A stretch of 13,877 nucleotides of DNA, from contig JAUVQC010000010.1 in the NCBI GenBank assembly GCA_030598305.1, positions 1 to 13,877 of the forward strand. The letters run 5' to 3'. This DNA comes from Actinomycetes bacterium. Lineage in GTDB: Bacteria; Actinomycetota; Acidimicrobiia; UBA5794. The notes under the pieces are model-generated. The model was not told where the DNA came from. It ran no database searches and was given only the letters and a program-made list of their open reading frames with translations. The position numbers and the translations under genes were made by a program. Each line of letters begins with the position of its first letter. The stretch's first letter is position 1. Below are positions 1-7,261 of this stretch, piece after piece.

Positions 1-1254
1 CAGGTCTTTCGCTGCTGCGATTTCACCGGGACGACCATCGCCGTCGAGCACTGCGATCAGGACTTCCTTGGCTGCCGAAGACGACAGCTTGCCGTCATCC
101 ACCATGGACGTCAGCTCAGTGAGGTGTCCAGCCGTGAGCGGGGTGGCTGAAACAGGCATCTCGTTCCGGCGCGTGTACGCGACAACCTCACCGGTGAGCC
201 AGATAGCAACTGCACGACCCTGTGCCCCGCCTTCCACTGCCTCGTCGAAGAGCGACCCCAGTTCCTGATTGTCGACGAGGACCCCGGCGGTGACCGGATC
301 GGTACCCGCATCGAGATACCTGGCCCGTCGCTGCGCGGGGAGTTCCGGAATCGTGGCCCGGATCTCATCCTGCCAGGCTCCCGTGACCTCAAGAGGCAGG
401 AGGTCCGGATCCTGGAAGTACCGGTAGTCCTCTGACTCTTCTTTCGCCCTCATCGATGTGGTGACGCCGGTGGCCTCGTTCCAGTGGCGCGTCTCCTGGA
501 CGATCGTGCCACCGGCCTCGAGTACCTTGATCTGTCTATCGATCTCGAAGTCGATGGTCCGCTGCATCGAGCGCAGCGAGTTGACGTTCTTCGTTTCGGT
601 GCGCGTTCCGAATTCTTCCCTGCCCACCGGTCGAACCGAGACATTCACGTCGAACCGCATCGAGCCGGCCTCTAGCTTTGCATCGGAGACTCCGAGAGCG
701 AGCACGATCCTCTGCACTTCGGCACCGTACGCACGGGCCTCGGCCGAGGTTCGGATGTCAGGTTCGCTGACAACCTCAACCAACGGCACACCGGCCCGGT
801 TGAAGTCCAACAGGGTGTGATCTGCACCATGGATACGGCCGTCGCCATCACCGACATGGGTGCTCTTGCCTGTGTCCTCCTCCATGTGCACACGAGTCAC
901 GCCAATCATCTTGGACGTTCCGTCGACATCAATCTCGAGCTTGCCGTGCTCACACACAGGGAAGGTGTACTGGCTGATCTGGTAGTTCTTCGGAAGGTCC
1001 GGATAGAAGTAGTTCTTGCGATAGAAGAGCGACGACTCGTTGATCGTCGAATCGAGCGCGAGTCCGATCTTGACGATGCCCTCGATCGCTTTCTCGTTCG
1101 GAACCGGAAGCGCGCCAGGGAGTGCGAGACAGACAGGGCAGCACTTCGTATTCGGGACGCCCTCGACATCCGCAGGACACGAGCAGAACATCTTGGTGTT
1201 CGTCGACAGCTCGACGTGTGTTTCGATACCGATGACGGCTTCCCATGTCGTCAT
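1..1254 (-). CDS. gatB: Asp-tRNA(Asn)/Glu-tRNA(Gln) amidotransferase subunit B (3' end outside window)
   Basis: GatB is the tRNA-binding kinase subunit of GatCAB. It phosphorylates the mischarged Glu or Asp on tRNA, then transamidates it with ammonia from GatA. My translation gives 418 codons from ATG 1254 with no stop before the window edge; the usual length is about 475-500, so roughly 60-80 C-terminal residues (tail domain) are missing. Visible GatB hallmarks are VIGIETHVEL near residue 8, RKNYFYPDLPKNYQISQY near 90, RVHMEEDTGKSTH, LLDFNRAGVPLVEVVSEPDIR, and DYRYFQDPDLLPL in the middle. Cys24, Cys26, Cys39 and Cys42 form a CxC...CxxC set like the zinc site of some GatBs. The ATG shares an ATGA with the gatA stop, and an AGGTGG Shine-Dalgarno lies about 7 nt upstream, so translation is probably coupled to gatA. 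Confidence 0.97.
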   Translation of the reverse strand, partial: MTTWEAVIGIETHVELSTNTKMFCSCPADVEGVPNTKCCPVCLALPGALPVPNEKAIEGIVKIGLALDSTINESSLFYRKNYFYPDLPKNYQISQYTFPVCEHGKLEIDVDGTSKMIGVTRVHMEEDTGKSTHVGDGDGRIHGADHTLLDFNRAGVPLVEVVSEPDIRTSAEARAYGAEVQRIVLALGVSDAKLEAGSMRFDVNVSVRPVGREEFGTRTETKNVNSLRSMQRTIDFEIDRQIKVLEAGGTIVQETRHWNEATGVTTSMRAKEESEDYRYFQDPDLLPLEVTGAWQDEIRATIPELPAQRRARYLDAGTDPVTAGVLVDNQELGSLFDEAVEGGAQGRAVAIWLTGEVVAYTRRNEMPVSATPLTAGHLTELTSMVDDGKLSSSAAKEVLIAVLDGDGRPGEIAAAKDL

Positions 1255-2741
1255 GGCAACACCACCTCTGAGGTGGCCAGGTCCGCACGCTCTGTGAAGC
1301 CGGCGAGACGCTCAACTTCTGCTGCCACGCGGTACATCACTTCCTCGCCGAGGGCGGGCGCCATGATCTGGAATCCTATGGGTAGCCCTCCGTCGTCGAG
1401 TCCGATCGGTACGGAGATCGCGGGATCTCCGGCGAGGTTCGATGGGATCGTGCACAGATCCGAGTAGTACATGGCGATCGGATCGGCAGACCTCTCACCG
1501 ATGTCGAACGCAGTCGTTGGCGTAGTGGGCGAGATGAGGGCGTCGACCTGTGCGTACGCCTCAGTGAATTCGTTACGAACAAGGGTTCGCACCCGCTGGG
1601 CCTGTCCGTAGAAGGCGTCGTAGTAACCCGCCGACAGGGCATAGGTACCGAGAAGGATTCGCCGGATAACCTCAGGGCCGAACCCCTCGGCCCGTGAGTG
1701 AGCCATCATCTCCTCGGTCGTACCGTCGACATCGCTGCGATGGCCATAGCGCACACCATCGAAGCGAGCGAGGTTCGACGAGCACTCTGCGGGGGCAATG
1801 AGGTAGTACGCGGAGAGCGCATAGTCCGTGGAGGGCAGCGAGATCTCCACGATCTCGGCACCAGCGTCCTGGAGTTTGTCGGCCATTGCGCGAGTTGCAG
1901 TGATGATCTGTGGATCGATGCCCTCGCCCATGAACTCGCTGACGACACCGATCTTGATGCCCGAGACTCCCTTGTCGAGTGAACCCCCGAAATTCGGGAC
2001 GGGTGCATTGATACTCGTCGCGTCGCGGATGTCGAATCCCGATACTGTCTCGAGGAGAGAAACCGAGTCCTCGACCGTCCTCGAAAAGGGCCCGATCTGA
2101 TCGAGGGAGGAAGCGAAAGCGATCAGTCCGTATCGCGAGACGACGCCATAGGTCGGCTTCATCCCAACAAGGCCTGTGAGCGCGGCAGGCTGCCGAATCG
2201 AACCACCCGTATCCGATCCGAAGGAACCGAACGCGGATCCCACCGCCGTCACCGCAGCGGAGCCTCCGGATGATCCACCTGGCACCTTGTCCGTGTTCCA
2301 CGGGTTCCGTGTGGTGCCGTACGCGGAGTTCTCGGTTGAGGAGCCCATGGCGAATTCGTCGAGGTTCGTCTTGCCCGTGATGACGGCACCTGCGTCCTTC
2401 AGCCTCGTGACGATCGTCGCATCGTACGGGGGTTTCCATCCCGCAAGGATCTTCGAGGACGCTGTGGTTTCGACGCCGAGGGTGCACATGTTGTCCTTTA
2501 GGGCAACCGGGATTCCATGGAGGGGTCCCTTGTCCTGTCCTGCGGCGAACGAGGCGTCCGCTGCCACCGCTGCGGCCCGCGCACCGTCGTGGTCGAGGGT
2601 GAGGTAGGCGTGGAGGTGCGCTTCGGTTGCAGATGCACGTTTCGTGACCGCATCGAGGAGGTCCTGAGATGTGAACTCTCCCGAGCGAAGCCCTGCACCG
2701 GCGGCGGCGATCGTGAGATCTGCGAGATCAGTCATCGTCAA
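1251..2741 (-). CDS. gatA: Glutamyl-tRNA(Gln) amidotransferase subunit A
   Basis: GatA is the amidase-signature glutaminase of GatCAB. It hydrolyses glutamine and channels ammonia to GatB. The Ser-cisSer-Lys triad is intact: Lys82 in VALKDN, Ser157 in PGGSSGGSAA and Ser181 in GSDTGGSIRQPAA. Each lies three residues beyond the S. aureus GatA positions (79/154/178). SSNLARFDGVRYGHR and RRILLGTYALSAGYYDA are further family signatures. The full length of 496 aa is normal. The start is ambiguous. TTG at 2741 forms TTGA with the gatC stop and has a GAGA about 8 nt upstream. ATG at 2735, six bases further in, would give 494 aa but has a worse Shine-Dalgarno spacing. The gene lies between gatC and gatB with 4-nt overlaps on both sides. 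Confidence 0.97.
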   Translation of the reverse strand: MTMTDLADLTIAAAGAGLRSGEFTSQDLLDAVTKRASATEAHLHAYLTLDHDGARAAAVAADASFAAGQDKGPLHGIPVALKDNMCTLGVETTASSKILAGWKPPYDATIVTRLKDAGAVITGKTNLDEFAMGSSTENSAYGTTRNPWNTDKVPGGSSGGSAAVTAVGSAFGSFGSDTGGSIRQPAALTGLVGMKPTYGVVSRYGLIAFASSLDQIGPFSRTVEDSVSLLETVSGFDIRDATSINAPVPNFGGSLDKGVSGIKIGVVSEFMGEGIDPQIITATRAMADKLQDAGAEIVEISLPSTDYALSAYYLIAPAECSSNLARFDGVRYGHRSDVDGTTEEMMAHSRAEGFGPEVIRRILLGTYALSAGYYDAFYGQAQRVRTLVRNEFTEAYAQVDALISPTTPTTAFDIGERSADPIAMYYSDLCTIPSNLAGDPAISVPIGLDDGGLPIGFQIMAPALGEEVMYRVAAEVERLAGFTERADLATSEVVLP

Positions 2742-3022
2742 CCCAGGATTCTCGGGACCCGGAACTGGCCGTCCACAGAGTCCGGCGCCTCAGGGAGGAA
2801 GGATTCCGGATCAAGGCATTCGCCGATCTCATCAGCCCTGAAGGCGTTCACCATCTCCAGAGGGTGCGAGGTCGGCTCGACACCGTCCGTTGGGAGGGCC
2901 TGAACACGCTCAGCGTGATCGAGGATGTCACCGAGCTGGGACCCGTACGTTGCAAGCTCGTTCTCGCTCAGTGCAAGCGTCGCGAGCTTCGCGACCTTGG
3001 CGATATCGATGTCAACAGGCAT
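2738..3022 (-). CDS. gatC: Glutamyl-tRNA(Gln) amidotransferase subunit C
   Basis: GatC is the small belt subunit that wraps and stabilises the GatA-GatB interface. The 94-residue product begins MPVDIDIAKVAKLATLALSE, the usual helical N-terminus, and contains GDILDHAERVQALPTDGVEP, the usual linker that packs on GatA. The C-terminal part has the AFRADEIGECLDPESFLPEAP pattern, ending in FRVPRILG as GatC normally does. A longer frame exists upstream to 3124, but residues before MPVDID are not family-like and would overlap the divergent gene. ATG 3022 also sits 7 nt after a TACCTT hexamer, consistent with a leaderless start, and no Shine-Dalgarno is visible. It is the first gene of gatCAB and overlaps gatA by 4 nt. 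Confidence 0.95.
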   Translation of the reverse strand: MPVDIDIAKVAKLATLALSENELATYGSQLGDILDHAERVQALPTDGVEPTSHPLEMVNAFRADEIGECLDPESFLPEAPDSVDGQFRVPRILG

Positions 3023-3029
3023 GGGCAGG

Positions 3030-3035
3030 AAGGTA
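3030..3035 (-). promoter_or_regulatory. Putative -10 element for leaderless gatCAB transcript
   Basis: On the minus strand TACCTT (TANNNT) ends 7 nt before the gatC ATG, where a transcript would begin at or next to the A of the start codon. No Shine-Dalgarno lies between. I see no good -35 hexamer. Inferred from position and from the same arrangement at four other transcription-unit starts in this window. Confidence 0.55.
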
Positions 3036-3066
3036 ACAGGGCGCCGTGACGAATCAGCACGATGGC

Positions 3067-3072
3067 TACTGT
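3067..3072 (+). promoter_or_regulatory. Putative -10 element for the YczE-like gene
   Basis: TACTGT (TANNNT) ends 6 nt before ATG 3079, matching a leaderless start. GTGACG at 3046-3051 is a poor -35 candidate with a short 15-bp spacer. It lies back-to-back with the gatC -10, so two divergent promoters share a 56-bp gap between start codons. Confidence 0.5.
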
Positions 3073-3078
3073 TCCTGG

Positions 3079-3735
3079 ATGCTGCCGATTCCAAGCAAAA
3101 TCGAGCTACTTCGCCGCGTACCACGGCTCGTGTTCGGGTTGGTGTTGTTCGGCGTCGGTGTCGCGATGATGATCATCTCCCAACTCGGGCTTTCACCGTG
3201 GGAGGTTCTGCACCAGGGAATCTCTTGGCGAACCGGGATTCCGATTGGGACCGTGACGATCCTGACCGGCATACTTGTGCTGTTGTTGTGGATCCCACTC
3301 GGAGAGAAGGTGGGCTTGGGAACCGTCCTCAACGTCCTGTTGATCGGCATCGTGATGGATGTGACGCTGTGGATCGCCCCGGAGTCCGTGGATGCCCTGT
3401 GGCTGAGATGGGTTCTTCTTCTTGGTGGCGTTCTGATCATTGGCATCGGTTCCGGCCTCTATATCGGTGCAGGTCTCGGACCGGGACCGCGTGACGGTTT
3501 GATGACCGGTCTCGGGAGACGCGGCATCCCGATCGGCCTCGCTCGGGTGGGCATCGAGATCACGGTCCTGGTAATGGGATGGCTCCTCGGTGGCACGGTT
3601 GGCGCGGGCACGGTCATCTTCGCCTTCGGGATGGGACCGCTCGTCCACCTCCTCCTGCCCATGTTCACTGTCGAGCCGTTGTATGCGTACGAGCATCCAT
3701 CCGACGGACCAGGAATCGCCGAGGGCGCGTTGTAG
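3079..3735 (+). CDS. YczE/YyaS/YitT-type multi-spanning membrane protein
   Basis: The 218-aa product is hydrophobic with about six membrane segments, near residues 14-36, 54-75, 80-100, 110-132, 153-172 and 174-195, and a short polar C-tail. Two related motifs, QLGLSPWEVLHQGIS near 35 and GLGPGPRDGLMTGLGRRGIP near 132, each followed by a membrane segment, are typical of the YczE/YyaS/YitT-like family and suggest an internal duplication. Molecular function in this family is not well established; B. subtilis YczE has been linked to surfactin production, which says little here. GTG 3046 would add 11 residues (TNQHDGYCSW...), but ATG 3079 begins the hydrophobic domain sensibly and sits 6 nt after a -10-like TACTGT. 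The gene is divergent from gatC and ends 20 bp from the convergent dapE. Confidence 0.85.
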   Translation: MLPIPSKIELLRRVPRLVFGLVLFGVGVAMMIISQLGLSPWEVLHQGISWRTGIPIGTVTILTGILVLLLWIPLGEKVGLGTVLNVLLIGIVMDVTLWIAPESVDALWLRWVLLLGGVLIIGIGSGLYIGAGLGPGPRDGLMTGLGRRGIPIGLARVGIEITVLVMGWLLGGTVGAGTVIFAFGMGPLVHLLLPMFTVEPLYAYEHPSDGPGIAEGAL

Positions 3736-3755
3736 ATCCGAGTGATCGCGGTCGG

Positions 3756-4811
3756 CTACCCGCCGAGAAACTTCACCAGCACGTCATACACGATGTCGAG
3801 GTTCGCGATCGGTACCGACTCACCCTGCTGATGAGCCTGGGGCACCTCGCCGGGGCCGTAGTTCACAGCCACTGCGCCTCTCGATGTCAGTCGCGCCACA
3901 TCGGTCCACCCCTGCTTCGCCATGCGACCTCTCCCGATGAGCGCATCAAGGCGTTGGACGGCCTCGTTGTCGAGGTCGATACGCCCTGGCGGGGCGCGAT
4001 CGGTGATAATCACTTCATCGGCACTCCGTGTGACATCTCGCAATCGTGCCTCGGCTTCTTCGATCGAGAACACAGGAGGGAAGCGGTGGTTGAGATTGAT
4101 CACGAACTCACCGGGGATGATGTTGTTCGCTATACCACCCGAAGCCTTCGTCACCGAGAACACCTCCTTGTACTCCAGCCCGTGAATGTCGAACGGTTCT
4201 GGATCACGAGCGTGCATCCCGGCCAGCCACTCCCCCGCCTTTGTAACCGCGTTCTCACCGAGCCACGGCCGCGCCGAGTGGGCGGTTGAGCCTCGGAAGA
4301 CCACATTCGCGTTGATCGTTCCGTTGCATCCGAGCTCGAGGTCGAGATTGGTTGGCTCAAGGACTATGGAGATTTCGGCATCGATGAGCCACGGCGCTGT
4401 GTCGAGCACAGCCTCGAGTCCGTTGTTGGCTGCGGGGCCCTCCTCCTCATCGTAGAACACGCACACGAGGCTGCCCTCCGCCACACCGGTATCGAGCAAT
4501 TCGATCATCACCGCTAGGCCTGACTTCATGTCCGAAGCGCCGAGGCCGACGAGTCGATCACCGTCCACCCGGGCCTCCCACTTGCCCTGGACGGGAACGG
4601 TATCGGTATGCCCGTACAGAACCGTGAACTCCGGGCCATCCGGGTTGGCGCCGACGATGAGGGACTTTCCGATGCGCCGCGTGCGATATCGCTCGGCGTA
4701 ACGGTCTTCGAGCCAGGAGCAGAGGGCCTCCTCGTCTTGGGTGACCGACGGTATGTTGACGATCTCGATGAGCGTGTCGAGCAACGTTCCGCCTGCTCCT
4801 GACAGGCTCAT
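3756..4811 (-). CDS. dapE: Succinyl-diaminopimelate desuccinylase
   Basis: DapE hydrolyses N-succinyl-LL-diaminopimelate to succinate and LL-diaminopimelate, for lysine and peptidoglycan. It is an M20-family di-zinc hydrolase. Metal and catalytic residues are visible: His68 and Asp70 in LYGHTDTVP, the bridging Asp94 in GASDMKSG, the Glu pair 123-124 in YDEEEGP, Glu152 in VLEPTN, and His327 in PQAHQQGE. The dimerisation-lid His178 is in GSTAHSARPWLGENA. Length is 351 aa, close to the roughly 350-375 usual for DapE. ATG 4811 (MSLSGAGG) shares ATGA with the dapD stop and has GAGG about 7 nt upstream. The in-frame extension to 4898 would run deep into dapD and is rejected. Third gene of dapC-dapD-dapE. 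Confidence 0.94.
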   Translation of the reverse strand: MSLSGAGGTLLDTLIEIVNIPSVTQDEEALCSWLEDRYAERYRTRRIGKSLIVGANPDGPEFTVLYGHTDTVPVQGKWEARVDGDRLVGLGASDMKSGLAVMIELLDTGVAEGSLVCVFYDEEEGPAANNGLEAVLDTAPWLIDAEISIVLEPTNLDLELGCNGTINANVVFRGSTAHSARPWLGENAVTKAGEWLAGMHARDPEPFDIHGLEYKEVFSVTKASGGIANNIIPGEFVINLNHRFPPVFSIEEAEARLRDVTRSADEVIITDRAPPGRIDLDNEAVQRLDALIGRGRMAKQGWTDVARLTSRGAVAVNYGPGEVPQAHQQGESVPIANLDIVYDVLVKFLGG

Positions 4812-5614
4812 ACCTGTACCTCGAACGTCCTGAGTGCATCGTTGAGAGAGGTCTTCTTGTCCGTCGATTCCGTCCGCTGACCGATGATCAGCGCGCATTG
4901 CAGGTTGTAGGAGCCCGCAGGGAAGTCCTTCGGCCGTGTGCCCGGAACGACAACGGCATTGCCCGGCACCCGTCCACGTGTCTCCACCGGTTCGGGACCG
5001 GTCACATCGATGATCGGCGTTGACGCTGTGATCGTCGTGTTCGCGCCGAGCACCGCTCCTGCTTCGATGACCGCACCCTCGACAACGATGCTTCGACTTC
5101 CGATGAAGGCGCCGTCCTCGATGATCACTGGCCGTGCTCCGGGCGGTTCGAGCACTCCTCCGATTCCGACACCACCGCTGAGGTGGACGTCCTTACCGAT
5201 CTGGGCGCATGATCCGACCGTTGCCCACGTATCGACCATGGTTCCTGACCCCACGTACGCCCCAATATTCACGTATCCGGGCATGACAACCACCCCCGGC
5301 TCACAGAACGCCCCGTATCTGATGACGCCCGGTGGCACGACTCGCACACCTGCAGCCTTGAGTCCGGTCTTCGTGGGGATCTTGTCGTGGTACTCGAAGG
5401 GACCTACACCGAATGTCTCCACCTCGGTGATCCTGAAGTACAACAGGATTGCCCGTTTGACCCATTCGTTCACCACCCAGTCGCCATCGCGCTTGTCGGC
5501 AACACGAATGGCTCCACTGTCGAGCTGTGCGATGGTGTGGTGCACAGCATCGACTGCCGTGTTCAGCCCTACGTCGCCGTTGTACGCCGCATCGATGATT
5601 TCCTGATTCGCCAT
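4808..5614 (-). CDS. dapD: 2,3,4,5-tetrahydropyridine-2,6-dicarboxylate N-succinyltransferase (E. coli type)
   Basis: DapD transfers succinyl from succinyl-CoA to tetrahydrodipicolinate, opening the succinylase branch of diaminopimelate synthesis. The 268-aa product has an N-terminal helical domain (WVNE-like region near 47-61, WVKRAILLYFRI) and a left-handed beta-helix of hexapeptide repeats (about 95-225). The block MVDTWATVGSCAQIG near 126-140 followed by VHLSGGVGIGGVLEP is nearly identical to E. coli DapD as I recall it (274 aa). It is unlike the M. tuberculosis-type DapD of about 317 aa, which is odd if the host is an actinobacterium. ATG 5614 is preceded by GGGAGGG 3 nt away. An upstream in-frame extension to 5722 lies inside dapC and is rejected. 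It starts 13 nt after the dapC stop and overlaps dapE by 4 nt. Confidence 0.96.
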   Translation of the reverse strand: MANQEIIDAAYNGDVGLNTAVDAVHHTIAQLDSGAIRVADKRDGDWVVNEWVKRAILLYFRITEVETFGVGPFEYHDKIPTKTGLKAAGVRVVPPGVIRYGAFCEPGVVVMPGYVNIGAYVGSGTMVDTWATVGSCAQIGKDVHLSGGVGIGGVLEPPGARPVIIEDGAFIGSRSIVVEGAVIEAGAVLGANTTITASTPIIDVTGPEPVETRGRVPGNAVVVPGTRPKDFPAGSYNLQCALIIGQRTESTDKKTSLNDALRTFEVQV

Positions 5615-5617
5615 GGA

Positions 5618-5624
5618 CCCTCCC
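5618..5624 (-). promoter_or_regulatory. Shine-Dalgarno of dapD
   Basis: GGGAGGG lies in the 13-nt gap between dapC and dapD, 3 nt before ATG 5614. It fixes the dapD start and supports translation from a dapC-dapD-dapE message. Confidence 0.75.
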
Positions 5625-5627
5625 GGC

Positions 5628-6779
5628 CTATCGAAGCGCTTCCAACAACGCGCCTGCTGCCACCTGACATTCTTCCAGAGTCGGGACGAGAGCGAGTCGG
5701 ATGAAGCCTTCGCCACCCTCACCGAAGAACCGCCCCGGTGACACGACGATTCCGGCGTCCAACAGTTGGTCGGTCACACCAAGATCGTCGCCGACTCGTA
5801 CCCAGAGGTAGAGCCCGGCGCGTGAGGCCACGATCTCGATACCGAGCTCATCGAATGAGCGCTCGAGGATCCTGCGCTTGGACGTGAACAATGTCCTGCG
5901 GTCGGCGGCGTGACCGTCATCTGACCACGCGGCGATCGCTGCAGACTGAACAAAATCCGGCGATGCAGTGCCTGTGGTGGACCTCAGCAACTTGAGAGCT
6001 GCGATCGCGTCAGCATCGCCAACGATGGCGCCGGAGCGGTAGCCGGTCATGCCTGATCGTTTCGAGAGCGAAAGGAACACAAGCATTCCGCCGAGGTCGC
6101 GATCGGCCACCTGGAGCACGGACGCCGGTCCATCGGGGTAGGCCTCATCCTCATAGGTATCCGAGTAGCACTCATCGGACAGCAACATCGCCCCCGAAGC
6201 GCGGCAACGTTCGTAGAGGTCAGCGAGATCGCTCCTGGATGTGACGGCACCGGAGGGATTGTGCGGGGTGCAGGTCCAAACCAGCTTCGCTGCGTCCCAG
6301 ACACGGTCGTCGATGTCGCCGGCTCGAAGGACGAAGTCATCGGCGAGCACGATCGGTCGGAGCTCGGCGCCTGCAAACGCCGCACCCCGCTCATAGACCG
6401 GATAACCGGGTGACGGAAAAACAACTGCATCGCCGGCATTCCTGTCGATGAACGCGAACGGAGTGTTGAAGATCGCTTCTTTGGATCCGCTGGTGGGGAT
6501 CACCTGGGTCGCAGCGTCGACGGCAACGCCGAATCTCCGTTGCACGTAGTGCGCGATCGTCTCACGCAACGCGGCCTTCCCTGCGGCCGTTGGGTACTGG
6601 GACACTTCGGGGACCGCATCCCTGAGCGCGTCAGCGATAAAGGCCGGTGTCGGTTCACGAGGATCACCAATCGAGAAGTCGATGACGGGAAGCCCAGCCT
6701 CTGCCCGATCCACGGCTCGCTGGCGGACCGTGGCGATCGGGTAATTCCCAAGCTCTTCGAGTACAGGGTTCAGCTCCAT
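5628..6779 (-). CDS. dapC: N-succinyldiaminopimelate aminotransferase
   Basis: A fold-type I PLP aminotransferase that converts N-succinyl-2-amino-6-ketopimelate to N-succinyl-LL-diaminopimelate with glutamate. Visible in the 383-aa product are the N-terminal substrate loop GDPREPTP near 38, YPTAAGKAALRE near 62, TSGSKEAIF near 96, Asn174 in CTPHNPSGAV, Asp202 in LLSDECYSDTYED, the PLP Schiff-base Lys240 in LSLSKRSGMTGYRSG, and the carboxylate-binding Arg in EGFIRLALV near the C-terminus. The SDECY and SLSKRS motifs match the DapC families used by proteobacteria and many actinobacteria rather than Mtb Rv0858c. ATG 6779 is 8 nt after a TAGCGT -10-like hexamer; TTG 6788 would add only three residues. 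First gene of the dap operon; its partners are what make the DapC call firm over other class I transaminases. Confidence 0.92.
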   Translation of the reverse strand: MELNPVLEELGNYPIATVRQRAVDRAEAGLPVIDFSIGDPREPTPAFIADALRDAVPEVSQYPTAAGKAALRETIAHYVQRRFGVAVDAATQVIPTSGSKEAIFNTPFAFIDRNAGDAVVFPSPGYPVYERGAAFAGAELRPIVLADDFVLRAGDIDDRVWDAAKLVWTCTPHNPSGAVTSRSDLADLYERCRASGAMLLSDECYSDTYEDEAYPDGPASVLQVADRDLGGMLVFLSLSKRSGMTGYRSGAIVGDADAIAALKLLRSTTGTASPDFVQSAAIAAWSDDGHAADRRTLFTSKRRILERSFDELGIEIVASRAGLYLWVRVGDDLGVTDQLLDAGIVVSPGRFFGEGGEGFIRLALVPTLEECQVAAGALLEALR

Positions 6780-6787
6780 CCCCCACA

Positions 6788-6793
6788 ACGCTA
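6788..6793 (-). promoter_or_regulatory. Putative -10 element for the dapCDE operon
   Basis: On the minus strand TAGCGT (TANNNT) ends 8 nt before dapC ATG 6779. The intervening TGTGGGGG is too close to the ATG to be a normal Shine-Dalgarno, so a leaderless or very short leader is likely. No clear -35. Confidence 0.45.
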
Positions 6794-6832
6794 GTCCCCA
6801 CCCCGCTCCGAACCCTGGGTTCTGGAGGTCGG

Positions 6833-6838
6833 TAGCAT
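6833..6838 (+). promoter_or_regulatory. Putative -10 element for the 6846 gene
   Basis: TAGCAT (TANNNT) ends 7 nt before ATG 6846, with CCCGGCC between and no Shine-Dalgarno. A GGAGG at 6824-6828 is 17 nt from the ATG, too far to be used. Together with the dapC -10 it forms a second divergent promoter pair in a 66-bp gap. Confidence 0.5.
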
Positions 6839-6845
6839 CCCGGCC

Positions 6846-7247
6846 ATGAACACCACTGGGTACCGGGTTACCTACACGCTGCTTGCGGTCGCGCTACTGA
6901 CGATCATCGGCGCCTCGATCCTTTTCATCCCCTCGGGCGATCCTGAGCAGCTTCCGGATGCCGTGGAGCGGTACGCGCCACAGGACGGCGACATCGCCAT
7001 CAACCCTGTCAAGGTCCTCATTGTTGTCCAACCCAATTATGAAGTGCGGTTCGTGATCGACGGTACGACCATCCCCGAGGATGATGTGAACGCAATCATC
7101 GAGATCGGCCGATACCAGTTCGAACCAGGTGAGGGCAAGGCCATCGAGCGTTGGACGCCGGGCGAACACGTCGTCGTGGCGACATGGATCGGTGGGAGCG
7201 CTGGCACAGACGCCGGTACGCTCGTGTGGACGTTCACGGTGCAGTAG
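6846..7247 (+). CDS. Hypothetical membrane-anchored extracytoplasmic protein
   Basis: I cannot name this 133-aa protein. It has a short polar start (MNTTGYRVTY), one hydrophobic segment at about residues 9-29 (anchor or uncleaved signal), and an acidic soluble domain of about 100 residues rich in beta-forming residues. That domain reads ERYAPQDGDIAINPVK, then a VRFVIDGTTIPEDD segment, then FEPGEGKAIERWTPGEHVVV, and closes with TLVWTFTVQ. Alternating strands with a final W-x-F strand suggest an Ig-like or other beta-sandwich domain outside the membrane, but that is inference. It probably forms a two-gene unit with the multi-TM protein starting 14 nt downstream, and is divergent from dapC. Confidence 0.75.
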   Translation: MNTTGYRVTYTLLAVALLTIIGASILFIPSGDPEQLPDAVERYAPQDGDIAINPVKVLIVVQPNYEVRFVIDGTTIPEDDVNAIIEIGRYQFEPGEGKAIERWTPGEHVVVATWIGGSAGTDAGTLVWTFTVQ

Positions 7248-7249
7248 AC

Positions 7250-7255
7250 GGAGGG
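7250..7255 (+). promoter_or_regulatory. Shine-Dalgarno that sets a TTG start
   Basis: GGAGGG lies 6 nt before TTG 7262, just after the preceding stop at 7245-7247. The spacing is near ideal and no ATG or GTG offers a comparable site, so it decides the start of the downstream membrane-protein gene. Confidence 0.7.
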
Positions 7256-7261
7256 ATCTCT

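Noticed and set aside
817..1467. Plus-strand 216-codon open frame across gatB and gatA
   Set aside because: Antisense to two well-identified genes, and it crosses their junction; no motif or start signal.
3046..3078. GTG 3046 as the start of the YczE-like gene
   Set aside because: It adds a polar TNQHDGYCSW segment that spans the putative -10, and has no Shine-Dalgarno; ATG 3079 fits better.
3023..3124. N-terminal extension of gatC
   Set aside because: It would overlap the divergent gene, and the added residues do not resemble GatC, which starts at MPVDID.
3736..3755. Terminator between the convergent YczE-like gene and dapE
   Set aside because: Only a weak CCGA...TCGG match and no T-run; I see no convincing hairpin.
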